Of a stretch of DNA of 12,667 bases, positions 1-7,382 are shown piece after piece. Each line of letters begins with the position of its first letter. Positions within the stretch are counted from its first letter, which is position 1. The notes beneath the pieces are model-generated. The model was not told the DNA's origin. It was given only the letters and a program-made list of their open reading frames with translations, and did no database searches. The position numbers and the translations under genes were made by a program. The stretch covers positions 1-12,667 of the forward strand of contig JAKUSY010000040.1 of assembly GCA_022451445.1 (NCBI GenBank), read 5' to 3'. The DNA is from Planctomycetota bacterium. GTDB taxonomy: Bacteria; Planctomycetota; UBA8108.

Positions 1-124
1 AAAACTGCAGCACAACACCGCCCACGACGACCCTCAGCGACACCTTGCTGGGATTGGAGCTCATATACCAGGCGAGTGTCATCATCGCGAACAGTCCAAG
101 CAGGCTGATGAGCTTCTGTTCCAT
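1..124 (-). CDS. Concentrative nucleoside transporter (CNT/NupC family), N-terminal fragment
   Basis: The reverse strand from 124 to the window edge encodes the first 41 residues of a protein that continues beyond the window. The peptide has a hydrophobic helix (LISLLGLFAMMTLAWYM), a short polar turn with SSNPSKVS, and then LRVVVGGVVLQF. This is the usual start of concentrative nucleoside transporters, in which a first membrane helix is followed by a R-V-V-x-G-x-x-L-Q-F stretch. The family imports nucleosides across the inner membrane with Na+ or H+. A strong ribosome binding site (GGGGAGG) lies 8 nt upstream of the ATG. The gene starts 5 nt after the HD-domain gene's TAG stop, so it is almost certainly the third gene of that operon. 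Only about a tenth of the protein is visible, so the family call rests on N-terminal similarity. Confidence 0.72.
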   Translation of the reverse strand, partial: MEQKLISLLGLFAMMTLAWYMSSNPSKVSLRVVVGGVVLQF

Positions 125-129
125 GATTC

Positions 130-1503
130 CTACCTCCCCTGTGCTACCTGGTTTTCCGAACGAGAGTCCGCCCTGGCGGCGGCCTCCAGCAGCAACTCCG
201 AAAGATCATCGACTTCTCCCCACCCCCTCGAATGGCGTGGATGGATAAAGACCCTGACCCGCTTGACGAAATCATCGAATTGCTCGTGCGCCAGGGTGCG
301 CACCACCGGCGAGACCTCCTCCAGCGGCCTGTAGGTCCCGTTCTTCTGGTCGAGGACGTCAATCTTGAACTCGACCTCCTTCTCCACCGGGGGCGCGTCG
401 ATCAATACCTCGTGACCGTGGACCTCCCCGCCGATACGGCTGCCCAGCACCCGGGCCAGCTCATCGGAACAGCTCACAAGCCAGTCGTAGGAGCGGCGGG
501 CCACCTGCTCGTAGACCGTGCTGCTCTCATAATAGCTGAACTGCGCCAGCCTCTTATAGAGGGTGCGCCGATGCCCGAAGAGACCGTCCAGGAGCTCCCG
601 GGCCGCGGGCTGTCTCGCCACGTTACGCATCTGGGTAATCATCCCGTCCTGGGAGAGGCGGAAGACCTCGTCCTTGGCGATATCCGCGTGGAGCAGGTAG
701 AAGGCCCGCTGCAGCATCGCGGTGGCGGAGCGGACTCCATGATGCCAGTAGACCTCGCTGAACATCACATAGCGCGCGAAGACCATCATCTCAGCCGCCG
801 TCTTCCCCTTCTGCGTGATGGCCAGGCCATCGCCTGCCTCGTTCAGGCACAGGCTCCCGATCAGCCGCCCCTGATCGTAGTTGCGTCCATAGGGAACACC
901 GGCATGGAAGCTGTCACGCATCAGGTAGTCGAGCTTGTCAATATCGATAGGCCCCGAGAGCATGCTCGAAAGAATGCGCTCCCCCGGCGTGGCGGCTTTG
1001 CCTGAGAGCAGGTCCAGCAGGACCTGGGGCTCGATCCCCCAGTCCCTCTTGAGACAATTCCCCAATTCGCCATCGAGCAGGAAGCCGGCGGCGAAGGCCT
1101 CGTGTCTCGGCACCCCATCGATCCGGATATCCTCGATGGGGTGGCAGAAGGGCCAGTGGCCGATATCGTGCAGCAGGGCCGCGGCGATGAAAAGCTCCGC
1201 CTGCTCCCTGCTGATCAATTCAGAGAATCGCTCGTTGTGCGAGAGATGCCTGAGAAAAAGCAGCGCGAGCCGATAGACTCCAAGAGAGTGCTCAAACCGG
1301 CTGTGGGTGGCGGCCGGATAGACCAGGGAAACAAGCCCAAGCTGCGGAATCCCCGACAGGCGGCGGAACTCAGGGCAATCGATGAGATCCCGCACCCGCT
1401 CGGTGAGCGGCACGTCCAGCTCCGGAGAGAGGCGAATCACTCCCCCGGAGGAATCGAGTCCGGCAACCTCGGGAATTGAGCGAATATCCGACATCTGCTG
1501 CAT
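130..1503 (-). CDS. HD-superfamily nucleotide phosphohydrolase (YwfO/SAMHD1-like)
   Basis: A 457-residue cytoplasmic protein of the COG1078-like HD family, which removes triphosphate from (d)NTPs or otherwise hydrolyses nucleotides. Visible motifs are HSRFEHSLG (about 67-75), the HD metal pair in LLHDIGH (His112, Asp113), His134-Glu135, and GPIDIDKLDYLMRD (184-197), which carries the last metal-ligand Asp. Order and spacing match the SAMHD1-like catalytic core, and the length is close to B. subtilis YwfO. The chosen ATG at 1503 shares one base with the oxygenase stop (TGATG), a sign of translational coupling; a TTG just before it and an ATG at 1494 are alternatives. The nucleoside transporter follows after 5 nt. 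The neighbours (nucleoside transporter, thymidine kinase, nuclease) favour a deoxynucleotide-pool role, but the true substrate cannot be read from sequence. Confidence 0.88.
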   Translation of the reverse strand: MQQMSDIRSIPEVAGLDSSGGVIRLSPELDVPLTERVRDLIDCPEFRRLSGIPQLGLVSLVYPAATHSRFEHSLGVYRLALLFLRHLSHNERFSELISREQAELFIAAALLHDIGHWPFCHPIEDIRIDGVPRHEAFAAGFLLDGELGNCLKRDWGIEPQVLLDLLSGKAATPGERILSSMLSGPIDIDKLDYLMRDSFHAGVPYGRNYDQGRLIGSLCLNEAGDGLAITQKGKTAAEMMVFARYVMFSEVYWHHGVRSATAMLQRAFYLLHADIAKDEVFRLSQDGMITQMRNVARQPAARELLDGLFGHRRTLYKRLAQFSYYESSTVYEQVARRSYDWLVSCSDELARVLGSRIGGEVHGHEVLIDAPPVEKEVEFKIDVLDQKNGTYRPLEEVSPVVRTLAHEQFDDFVKRVRVFIHPRHSRGWGEVDDLSELLLEAAARADSRSENQVAQGR

Positions 1504-2456
1504 CAACCCTTCAGCCCGATCTCACGCAGGCGCTCTTGGAGATACTCGCCGGCGGCTATGGGCTCAAAACGAGGCGGCCGATCTTCGCTCACGAACCTGT
1601 CCATGACCGTCAGATCGCATGCTGAAAAAGGATGCACGAAGAAGGGAATCGAGTAGCGCGACTCGTTCACGGCACGTTTCGGATTGGAGACGCGATGGGT
1701 CGTGGCGGGGACGATCCCGTTCGTTACCCGGGCGATCATATCGCCGCTGTCGACGACAATCTGGCCGGATTTCGCCTCGACGGGGATCCACTCGTCCTCG
1801 CGCGTGAGAATCTCGAGTCCCCCCTGGGTCGCCTCGCAAAGAAGCGTGATGAGGTTGATGTCCTCATGGGGAGCGGAGCGGAAGGCCGCCGGATCCACCT
1901 CGCCGGACAACGGCGGGTAGTGGATGATCCGAAGCACGTGGTTTCCATCGACGATCATGTCCGAGAAGGTTCCCGCCGGCAGCTCAAAGAACTCGGCAAG
2001 GCTCTCGAGCAGCATGCGGGCGCAATCCTCGAGTCGACGAAAGATCTCCTGGGCGTGCCGCTGGAATTCCGGGATCTCCGTCGGCCAGACATTGCGGGAA
2101 TATTCAGCCCGGTATGGATGCCCCTCGGGAAGATCCTGCCCAACCTGCCAGAACTCCTTGAGATCGGGCTTATCGTAATCCTTGGCGTGCTCGATGCCGA
2201 AGGGCGTATATCCACGGGCGCCGGCTTCGCTCCCGGCGTATTGTTTCTTTGTCTCTTCATCGAAAGAGAAAAAACTCTCGAACGCATCATAACCCTGCCT
2301 GATGAGAGAAGGATCCACCCCGTGCCCCTCGAGCTTGATGAACCCACAGTCGAGCAGGCCCTCTCCGAAGGTCCGGGTAAAGTGTCCCCGGCGCCCGGGC
2401 TCATCCGAGGTGAAATCCTCGAGATTGATGGTTGGTATCCTGTTGTTTTCTGACAC
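1503..2456 (-). CDS. 2OG-Fe(II) dioxygenase, isopenicillin N synthase-like
   Basis: A 317-residue non-heme iron dioxygenase expected to couple 2-oxoglutarate and O2 to hydroxylation of a small molecule. It has the N-terminal DIOX_N-type region (IPTINLEDF..., then GFIKLEGHGV at 39-48). The double-stranded beta-helix carries the iron triad His197-x-Asp199 (in APHEDINLITLL) and His254 (TTHRVSNP). The 2-oxoglutarate-binding pair is Arg267-x-Ser269 (RYSIPFF). I chose the GTG at 2456 because GAGAG lies 5 nt upstream and the protein then begins at the usual point (SENNRIPTINLEDF). Reading back to 2537 would add a hydrophobic stretch that looks like spurious upstream translation. First gene of the leftward operon, overlapping the HD gene by one base. 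The substrate is unknown; thymine and pyrimidine-nucleoside hydroxylases belong to this superfamily, so the salvage context makes such a role possible but unproven. Confidence 0.87.
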   Translation of the reverse strand: MSENNRIPTINLEDFTSDEPGRRGHFTRTFGEGLLDCGFIKLEGHGVDPSLIRQGYDAFESFFSFDEETKKQYAGSEAGARGYTPFGIEHAKDYDKPDLKEFWQVGQDLPEGHPYRAEYSRNVWPTEIPEFQRHAQEIFRRLEDCARMLLESLAEFFELPAGTFSDMIVDGNHVLRIIHYPPLSGEVDPAAFRSAPHEDINLITLLCEATQGGLEILTREDEWIPVEAKSGQIVVDSGDMIARVTNGIVPATTHRVSNPKRAVNESRYSIPFFVHPFSACDLTVMDRFVSEDRPPRFEPIAAGEYLQERLREIGLKG

Positions 2457-2531
2457 TTGAACTCTCACGAGAACGAAAAAAAGGGCGGCGGTCAAGACCC
2501 ACCGGCAAAGCGGATTTCCGATGTGAATAGC

Positions 2532-2561
2532 TTGCAAGATCTTGGCTCAGGAATCTATCAT
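2532..2561 (+). promoter_or_regulatory. Candidate sigma70 promoter of the nuclease gene with embedded palindrome
   Basis: TTGCAA (2532-2537) and TATCAT (2556-2561) are separated by 18 nt, close to the -35/-10 consensus. The predicted start site is about 48 nt before the nuclease ATG. A perfect 10-bp palindrome, CAAGATCTTG (2535-2544), overlaps the -35 end and the spacer, where a repressor could act on one or both divergent transcripts. Judged by eye only. No convincing promoter was found for the leftward operon in the same 160-bp gap. Confidence 0.35.
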
Positions 2562-2616
2562 CACTTGCTGAGTGGGCCCTGGTTTGTAACACCCCTGGTT
2601 TCCCGGCGAGGTTCGA

Positions 2617-5600
2617 ATGATGATCACAAAGGCGGTCCTTGGCTGCGGTTTCATGGTTATTGCATTGATGACCTGCGCCCGCTCAGATGCCGGCTCCCAA
2701 TGGGTTTTCAACGAGATCCTCGCGGACCCCGGCAGGGTCAACGATTCCAACAACAACGGCAACTCCGACCCCATAGAGGACGAGTTCCTCGAGCTCGTCA
2801 ATCTCTCCGGAGCCGATGCGGACATCAGCGGCTGGACCATCTCCGACCTGGTGCGAATTCGTCACGTCTTTCCGGAGGGCTCTCTGGTTGCCGATGGCTG
2901 CGCGGTGGTGATCTTCGGCGGCGGCCCGCTCGGCCCTTCGAACAGCGGGGTGCTGCGGCTGGCTTCGAGCTCGGGGACACTGGCTCTCACCACCAGCGGC
3001 GACACCCTGACCCTCAGCACGACCACCGGAATAGAGATCGCGGCCGTCTCCTACGGGCCCGAGGGAAACAACGACCAGTCGCTCACGCTCGACCCGGACC
3101 TCGACGGGACCTGGACACAGCACTCTGAAGCGAACGCCTCCGGCGGCGCACCCATGTCCCCCGGAGCGAAAACCGATGGAACCGTCTTCGAAGGCTGCCC
3201 GGAAGGACCACCACCGCCGCCACCCTCGGGATGGGTCATCAACGAGATCCACCCCGCTCCAGATCCCGGCGAAGGAGATGCGAACGGAGATGGGATCAGC
3301 GAGGCGGCAAATGATGAATTTATCGAGGTCGTGAATCTCACGGGCGCCGAGCGGGATATCTCCAATTGGGCGCTCTCCGATGGAACAACCGTCCGCCACC
3401 TCTTCCTGCCCGGAACCCTGGTGGCCGACAATTGCGCCGTGGTGGTCTTCGCGGGAGGCGGCGCGGACCTACCCGAAAGCGGCGTCCTGGTCCAGCCAGC
3501 CTCCTCGGGCTCGCTCGACCTCGATGATGAGGGCGACACCGTCTCCTTCTCCAGCGAAGCCGGCGAGACTCTCGCCCGGGTCACCTACGGGGCCGCTGCC
3601 GCCGGCGGCCAATCCCTCGTCCGCTCCCCCGACACCGAGGGAGACTTCCTGCTGCATTCGGAAGCTGACGGCAGCGGCGGCGTGAGCTTTTCCCCCGGCA
3701 CGCTCCTGGATGGAAGCCGCTTCACGGGCTGCCCGGAGGAGGCCGGCATCCCCGATGGCATCGAGATCTGGGAGATCCAGGGTCCCGGCATGTCCTCCCC
3801 GCTGGAAGGAGAAAACGTCCTGACTACCGACAACCTGGTAACGGGCGTAATCTGGAACGGCTTCTTCCTCCAGACCCCCGATGAGAGAGGTGACGGCGAT
3901 CCTGAGACCTCCGATGGAATCTTCGTCTACACCGAGTCTCCCCCGACTGTCCAGGCCGGCGACCTGGTCGATGTCGTCGGCACCGTACAGGAATTCTTTG
4001 AATGGACGGAGCTCACCAATCCCCGCATCACCACCAGCCTCACGGCCCAGGAGCTACCCGATCCCGTTATCTTTCACGACGCTCTGCCCTCACCACAGAG
4101 ACCCCAACCGGAAAATGAGCTGGAGCGCTTTGAAAACATGCGGGTCGAGTTCTACGGCACGGTGGTCAGTCCCCTTGACCGCTACGGCAACTGCCTCGTC
4201 GTGGCCGCGAGGCAAAGACCCTACCGTGAGCCCGGGATCCGTTTTCCTGGAGAACCGAACCTGCCCGTCTGGGATGGAAATCCGGAGATCTTCGAGCTCG
4301 ACCCCGATGCCCTGGGGCTCGAAGACGTCGATCCGGCGCCCGGCGCCGTGATCAAGCTCTGCCGCGGGCCGATAGCCTTTCGCTACGGACGCTATCGTCT
4401 CCACCCGGAGCTTCTCATACTCGATGACAATACCGAGACCGTGCCCGTCAGGGCCAGGGAGCCTGGAGAGCTCACCATAGCCACCCTCAATCTCTATCAA
4501 TTCATGGATTCACTCGATGACCCCCTCCTCGAGGAAGCTGTCCCCGACGCGGCGCAAGAGGAGCTCCGCATCGCCAAGCACTCCCTCGCCATCCGGGAGG
4601 TGCTCAGAAAACCCGACATACTCTGCGTCCAGGAGGCCGAGAACCTCGCCGTTCTCCAGGGCCTCGCCGACCGGCTGCTGCTGGATGACGACACCGCGCG
4701 CTACACTCCCTACCTCGAGAGCGGCAGCGATCCCGGCGGCCGCAACAACGGGCTGCTGGTGAGCGACAGCATAGAGGTCGAGAGCGTCGGGCAATTGGGC
4801 TTCGAGGCGACCTTCCGCTTCGGGGGACGGGACCTGCAGACCTTCTCCCGTCCGCCCCAGCTCCTGAGAGGCCATTACCTGGGAGCGGCTGAGCCCCTCC
4901 CGCTGACCGTGCTCAACCTCCATCTCCGCTCCCTGCTCAATATCGAAGATCCGGCGCAGGGCAACTTCGTCAGGCGCAAGAGGCTCGCCCAGGCCCGGTT
5001 CGTGGCGCAGGTCATCCAGGACCTCCAGGAGGAGGACCCGGCCGTAAACCTGGTGGTCGCCGGTGACCTCAACGCCTTCGAGTTCACCGATGGTTACGTC
5101 GACGTCCTGGGAATCATCAGCGGACTGGAAGAAGAAGGCAACGCCCTGCTGCCGGGAGAGACCCTCGTGGAGCCGCCGCTGAGAAACCAGGTCCTCTCCA
5201 TGGAGGCGTCCGAGCGCTACTCGACCGTCAACCTCGGCACTGCCCAGGCGGTCGACCACATCCTCACCTCCGCCGCGCTTGAGAAGCTCACCAGGGGAGC
5301 GCAATACGGCCGCTCCAACGCGGATGCGCCCGCCGGCAGGAGCGGCGACCCGACGACACCCCTGGGCGCCTCGGACCATGATGGCCTCGTACTCTTCATC
5401 GACGCCGGGGGCGCGGGGGACGGCTCGACGCTCTTCGTGCGTGGAGATTTTGACACCGACGGCGCCCTCTCGATCACCGACGCCATAGCCCTCCTGAACT
5501 TCCTCTTCCTCGGAAACCCCGACTCGAGCTGTACGCAGACCGGCGATGCCAACAGGGACGGCAACATCGACATCACCGATGGCATCAGCCTGCTGGGATT

Positions 5601-5697
5601 CCTCTTCCTCGGCAGGGAGGCCCCTCCCGCTCCCTTCCCCGACTGCGGCATCGACCCCGACAGGGATGACTGCGAACGCCATCCCTCCTGCGGCTGA
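2617..5697 (+). CDS. Secreted endonuclease/exonuclease with two lamin-tail domains and a dockerin-like tail
   Basis: A 1026-residue exported protein likely to cut extracellular DNA or RNA. The N terminus is a signal peptide (hydrophobic 6-19; cleavage perhaps after SDA at 23-25). Two tandem lamin-tail-type domains follow at about 29-193 and 206-372, each starting W-V-x-N-E-I and ending F-x-G-C-P-E, separated by a proline run. An OB-fold-like region (about 380-610; VTGVIWNGFFLQT, DLVDVVGTV) resembles that of ExeM/NucH-type secreted nucleases. The EEP nuclease domain (about 617-928) shows Asn625 (ATLNLY), Glu673 (VQEAEN), His769, Asp817/Asn819 (AGDLNAFEF), Asp880-His881 and Asp920-His921 (SDHDG), the full catalytic set. 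The tail (941-1026) has two calcium loops (Asp944/946/948/955 and Asp977/Asn979/Asp981/Asp988), each followed by an F-L-F-L-G helix, plus a Cys-rich end. GCGAGG lies 5 nt upstream of the ATG. Thymidine kinase follows 79 nt downstream. Confidence 0.88.
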   Translation: MMITKAVLGCGFMVIALMTCARSDAGSQWVFNEILADPGRVNDSNNNGNSDPIEDEFLELVNLSGADADISGWTISDLVRIRHVFPEGSLVADGCAVVIFGGGPLGPSNSGVLRLASSSGTLALTTSGDTLTLSTTTGIEIAAVSYGPEGNNDQSLTLDPDLDGTWTQHSEANASGGAPMSPGAKTDGTVFEGCPEGPPPPPPSGWVINEIHPAPDPGEGDANGDGISEAANDEFIEVVNLTGAERDISNWALSDGTTVRHLFLPGTLVADNCAVVVFAGGGADLPESGVLVQPASSGSLDLDDEGDTVSFSSEAGETLARVTYGAAAAGGQSLVRSPDTEGDFLLHSEADGSGGVSFSPGTLLDGSRFTGCPEEAGIPDGIEIWEIQGPGMSSPLEGENVLTTDNLVTGVIWNGFFLQTPDERGDGDPETSDGIFVYTESPPTVQAGDLVDVVGTVQEFFEWTELTNPRITTSLTAQELPDPVIFHDALPSPQRPQPENELERFENMRVEFYGTVVSPLDRYGNCLVVAARQRPYREPGIRFPGEPNLPVWDGNPEIFELDPDALGLEDVDPAPGAVIKLCRGPIAFRYGRYRLHPELLILDDNTETVPVRAREPGELTIATLNLYQFMDSLDDPLLEEAVPDAAQEELRIAKHSLAIREVLRKPDILCVQEAENLAVLQGLADRLLLDDDTARYTPYLESGSDPGGRNNGLLVSDSIEVESVGQLGFEATFRFGGRDLQTFSRPPQLLRGHYLGAAEPLPLTVLNLHLRSLLNIEDPAQGNFVRRKRLAQARFVAQVIQDLQEEDPAVNLVVAGDLNAFEFTDGYVDVLGIISGLEEEGNALLPGETLVEPPLRNQVLSMEASERYSTVNLGTAQAVDHILTSAALEKLTRGAQYGRSNADAPAGRSGDPTTPLGASDHDGLVLFIDAGGAGDGSTLFVRGDFDTDGALSITDAIALLNFLFLGNPDSSCTQTGDANRDGNIDITDGISLLGFLFLGREAPPAPFPDCGIDPDRDDCERHPSCG

Positions 5698-5730
5698 GCC
5701 GGCAGGCTATTTCCTTGCGCCCCCGGTGGA

Positions 5731-5765
5731 GTGAAGGATAGAGTTTTAAGCCCACCTTCACGGGC
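5731..5765 (+). other. Inverted repeats between nuclease and thymidine kinase genes
   Basis: GTGAAGG (5731-5737) and CCTTCAC (5755-5761) form a 7-bp inverted repeat with a 17-nt loop. A shorter GCCC/GGGC pair (5750-5753, 5762-5765) could form instead. The second arm ends close to the thymidine kinase ribosome binding site. There is no T-run, so this is not a standard terminator; a weak attenuator or chance is possible. Confidence 0.2.
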
Positions 5766-5776
5766 CTGGAGAAAAG

Positions 5777-6391
5777 ATGGCAAAACTCTATTTCCGCTAT
5801 GGCACCGTCGGCAGCGCCAAGACACTCAACCTGCTGGCCGTCGCCCACAACTACGAGCGCCAGGGCAAGCGGGTTGTCGTCCTCAAGCCGGCTGTGGATA
5901 CGCGCTTCGGCACCTCCCGTGTCGCATCGAGGGCGGGGCTCGACCGCCAGGCCGCCCTCCTGCTCGAGCCCGAAACCGGGCTGCCGTCGACCCTCTTCGA
6001 CTCCTGCCACTGCATCCTGGTGGACGAGGCCCAATTCGTCTCGGCATTCGTCATCGATCAGCTGCGTGAGATCACGGCGGCCAGGGACATACCGGTGATC
6101 TGCTACGGCCTGCGCAACGACTTCCGTACACGGCTCTTCGAGGGAAGCCGGCGACTCCTCGAGCTTGCCGACAGCATCGAAGAGCTCAAGACCACCTGCG
6201 CCTACTGCAATCGAAAGGCAGTCTTCAACCTCAAGTCGGTCGATGGCAAGCCGACTCTCGATGGGCCTTCGCGAACCCTCGGCTGCGAAGAGCTCTACCT
6301 GCCGTCCTGCCACACCCACTACGTCGAGAAGCTCGGCCTCTCCGCCGGACAGCTTCACGAGCTCCTCTCCGAACCGGAAGAGACCGTCTGA
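5777..6391 (+). CDS. tdk: Thymidine kinase (type II, TK1-like)
   Basis: A 204-residue cytoplasmic kinase that phosphorylates thymidine (and deoxyuridine) with ATP to dTMP, the key step of thymidine salvage. The P-loop is at 9-16 (GTVGSAKT, Lys15), the Walker B/catalytic segment is LVDEAQF with Glu84, and the substrate lasso segment CYGLRNDFRTRLFEG spans 109-123. Zinc ligands are Cys141 and Cys144 (CAYC) with Cys178 and His181 (CHTH). Length and motif order match E. coli Tdk. The P-loop is slightly unusual, with Ala in place of the common Gly before the Lys (SAK rather than SGK). GGAG lies 5 nt upstream of the ATG. It sits 79 nt after a secreted nuclease and close to a divergent nucleoside-transporter operon, which fits use of scavenged thymidine. 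Confidence 0.95.
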   Translation: MAKLYFRYGTVGSAKTLNLLAVAHNYERQGKRVVVLKPAVDTRFGTSRVASRAGLDRQAALLLEPETGLPSTLFDSCHCILVDEAQFVSAFVIDQLREITAARDIPVICYGLRNDFRTRLFEGSRRLLELADSIEELKTTCAYCNRKAVFNLKSVDGKPTLDGPSRTLGCEELYLPSCHTHYVEKLGLSAGQLHELLSEPEETV

Positions 6392-6447
6392 AGCTGCCGC
6401 TGCGGCCCTGCCTGGAAAAATCGCAGTAGCCATGAAAGCGGCGTTCG

Positions 6448-6457
6448 TAGTTAACTA
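6448..6457. promoter_or_regulatory. Palindrome TAGTTAACTA upstream of the epimerase operon
   Basis: A perfect 10-bp palindrome in the 141-bp gap between the thymidine kinase and epimerase genes, 75 nt before the epimerase ATG. The same 8-bp core AGTTAACT recurs at 11611-11618 upstream of fliF, also in non-coding DNA. It may be an operator for a dimeric regulator. Nothing else recognisable lies in this gap except the epimerase ribosome binding site. Confidence 0.25.
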
Positions 6458-6532
6458 TGCAGTTCCCGGATGCGGAGAGGCCGCCCGGAACCGGTAGAAA
6501 CCAGAAACTCACGAGCTCGGAGAGACAAGACG

Positions 6533-7381
6533 ATGAAATTTGGCATGAACCTGTTGCTGTGGAGCGGGGGCATCGAGGAGGAGCACTACCCGGTGCTCGA
6601 GATGCTGAAAGAGACCGGCTTCGACGGAGTGGAGATCCCTCTCTTCGCCTACGATGTCGCCCAATGCGCCGCCCTCGGAAAGAAGCTCGATGAGCTCGAA
6701 CTCGAGCGAACAGCCGTGACCGTCCGCAACGAGGAAGACAACCCCATCAGCCCGGACGCCTCGGTGAGAGCGGCCGGCGTGGATCTCAACAAGCAGGCGC
6801 TCGACTGCTGCCAGGCCCTGGGAGCCGGCTTCCTGTGCGGACCTTTCCACTCCGCGCTCGGCGTCTTCAGCGGCGCCGGCCCCACACCCGACGAGCTGGG
6901 CTGGGGAGCCGAGAGCATGCGAGCCGTGGCCGAACATGCCGAGACCTGCGGCGTGACCCTCGCGGTCGAGTACCTCAACCGGTTCGAATGCTATTTCATC
7001 AACACCGCGGCGGATACCGCCCGCTTCATCGAGGCCGTCGACCATCCCAACTGCAGGATGATGTACGACACGTTCCACGCCAATATCGAGGAGCAGAGCA
7101 TCGCCGACGCCATCCGCGCCTGCAGTGAGCACACCGTCCACGTGCACATCTCCGAGAACGACCGCTCGACGCCCGGCACCGGCCACGTCGACTGGGATAC
7201 GACCTTCGACACCCTCAAGGAAACGGGCTACGACGGCTGGATGATGGTCGAAGCCTTCGGACTCGCCCTGCCCGAGCTCGCCGCCGCCACCAAGATCTGG
7301 CGCCGCATGTACGAGAGCGAGGAGCAATTGGCAAGGGACTCCCTGGATTTCATGAAATCCGAGTGGGCGAAGCGCGCCTGA
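6533..7381 (+). CDS. Ketose 3-epimerase-like TIM-barrel protein (D-tagatose/D-psicose 3-epimerase family)
   Basis: A 282-residue member of the xylose-isomerase-like TIM-barrel superfamily. The metal/catalytic tetrad is Glu146 (AVEYLNRFE), Asp179 (MMYDTFHANIEE), His205 (HVHISENDR) and Glu240 (MMVEAFG). Their spacing of 33, 26 and 35 residues equals that of Glu152/Asp185/His211/Glu246 as I recall them in Agrobacterium D-psicose 3-epimerase, and Arg211 also corresponds. The enzyme should invert C3 of a ketose such as fructose, tagatose or a related sugar; the true substrate is not known. The ATG at 6533 is supported by GGAGAG 8 nt upstream and by the typical start MKFGMN; an earlier in-frame start has no such support. 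First gene of an operon with a sulfatase (1 nt downstream) and a small-molecule kinase, suggesting breakdown of a sulfated or phosphorylated carbohydrate. Confidence 0.85.
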   Translation: MKFGMNLLLWSGGIEEEHYPVLEMLKETGFDGVEIPLFAYDVAQCAALGKKLDELELERTAVTVRNEEDNPISPDASVRAAGVDLNKQALDCCQALGAGFLCGPFHSALGVFSGAGPTPDELGWGAESMRAVAEHAETCGVTLAVEYLNRFECYFINTAADTARFIEAVDHPNCRMMYDTFHANIEEQSIADAIRACSEHTVHVHISENDRSTPGTGHVDWDTTFDTLKETGYDGWMMVEAFGLALPELAAATKIWRRMYESEEQLARDSLDFMKSEWAKRA

Positions 7382-7382
7382 G

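Noticed and set aside
232..1005. Long open frame on the + strand opposite the HD phosphohydrolase
   Set aside because: No domain or ribosome binding site, and it lies fully antisense to a gene with clear catalytic motifs. High GC commonly opens such shadow frames.
2457..2537. N-terminal extension of the 2OG oxygenase with a hydrophobic segment
   Set aside because: The GTG at 2456 has a good ribosome binding site and gives the usual family N terminus; the extension would cover most of the divergent promoter region.
4510..5682. 390-codon open frame on the minus strand within the nuclease gene
   Set aside because: It is rich in Glu, Val and Gly as expected from reverse reading of the GC-rich nuclease and dockerin-like codons, with no recognisable motif.
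6432..6497. 21-codon ATG frame between the thymidine kinase and epimerase genes
   Set aside because: No ribosome binding site and no recognisable peptide features; it merely spans the TAGTTAACTA palindrome.
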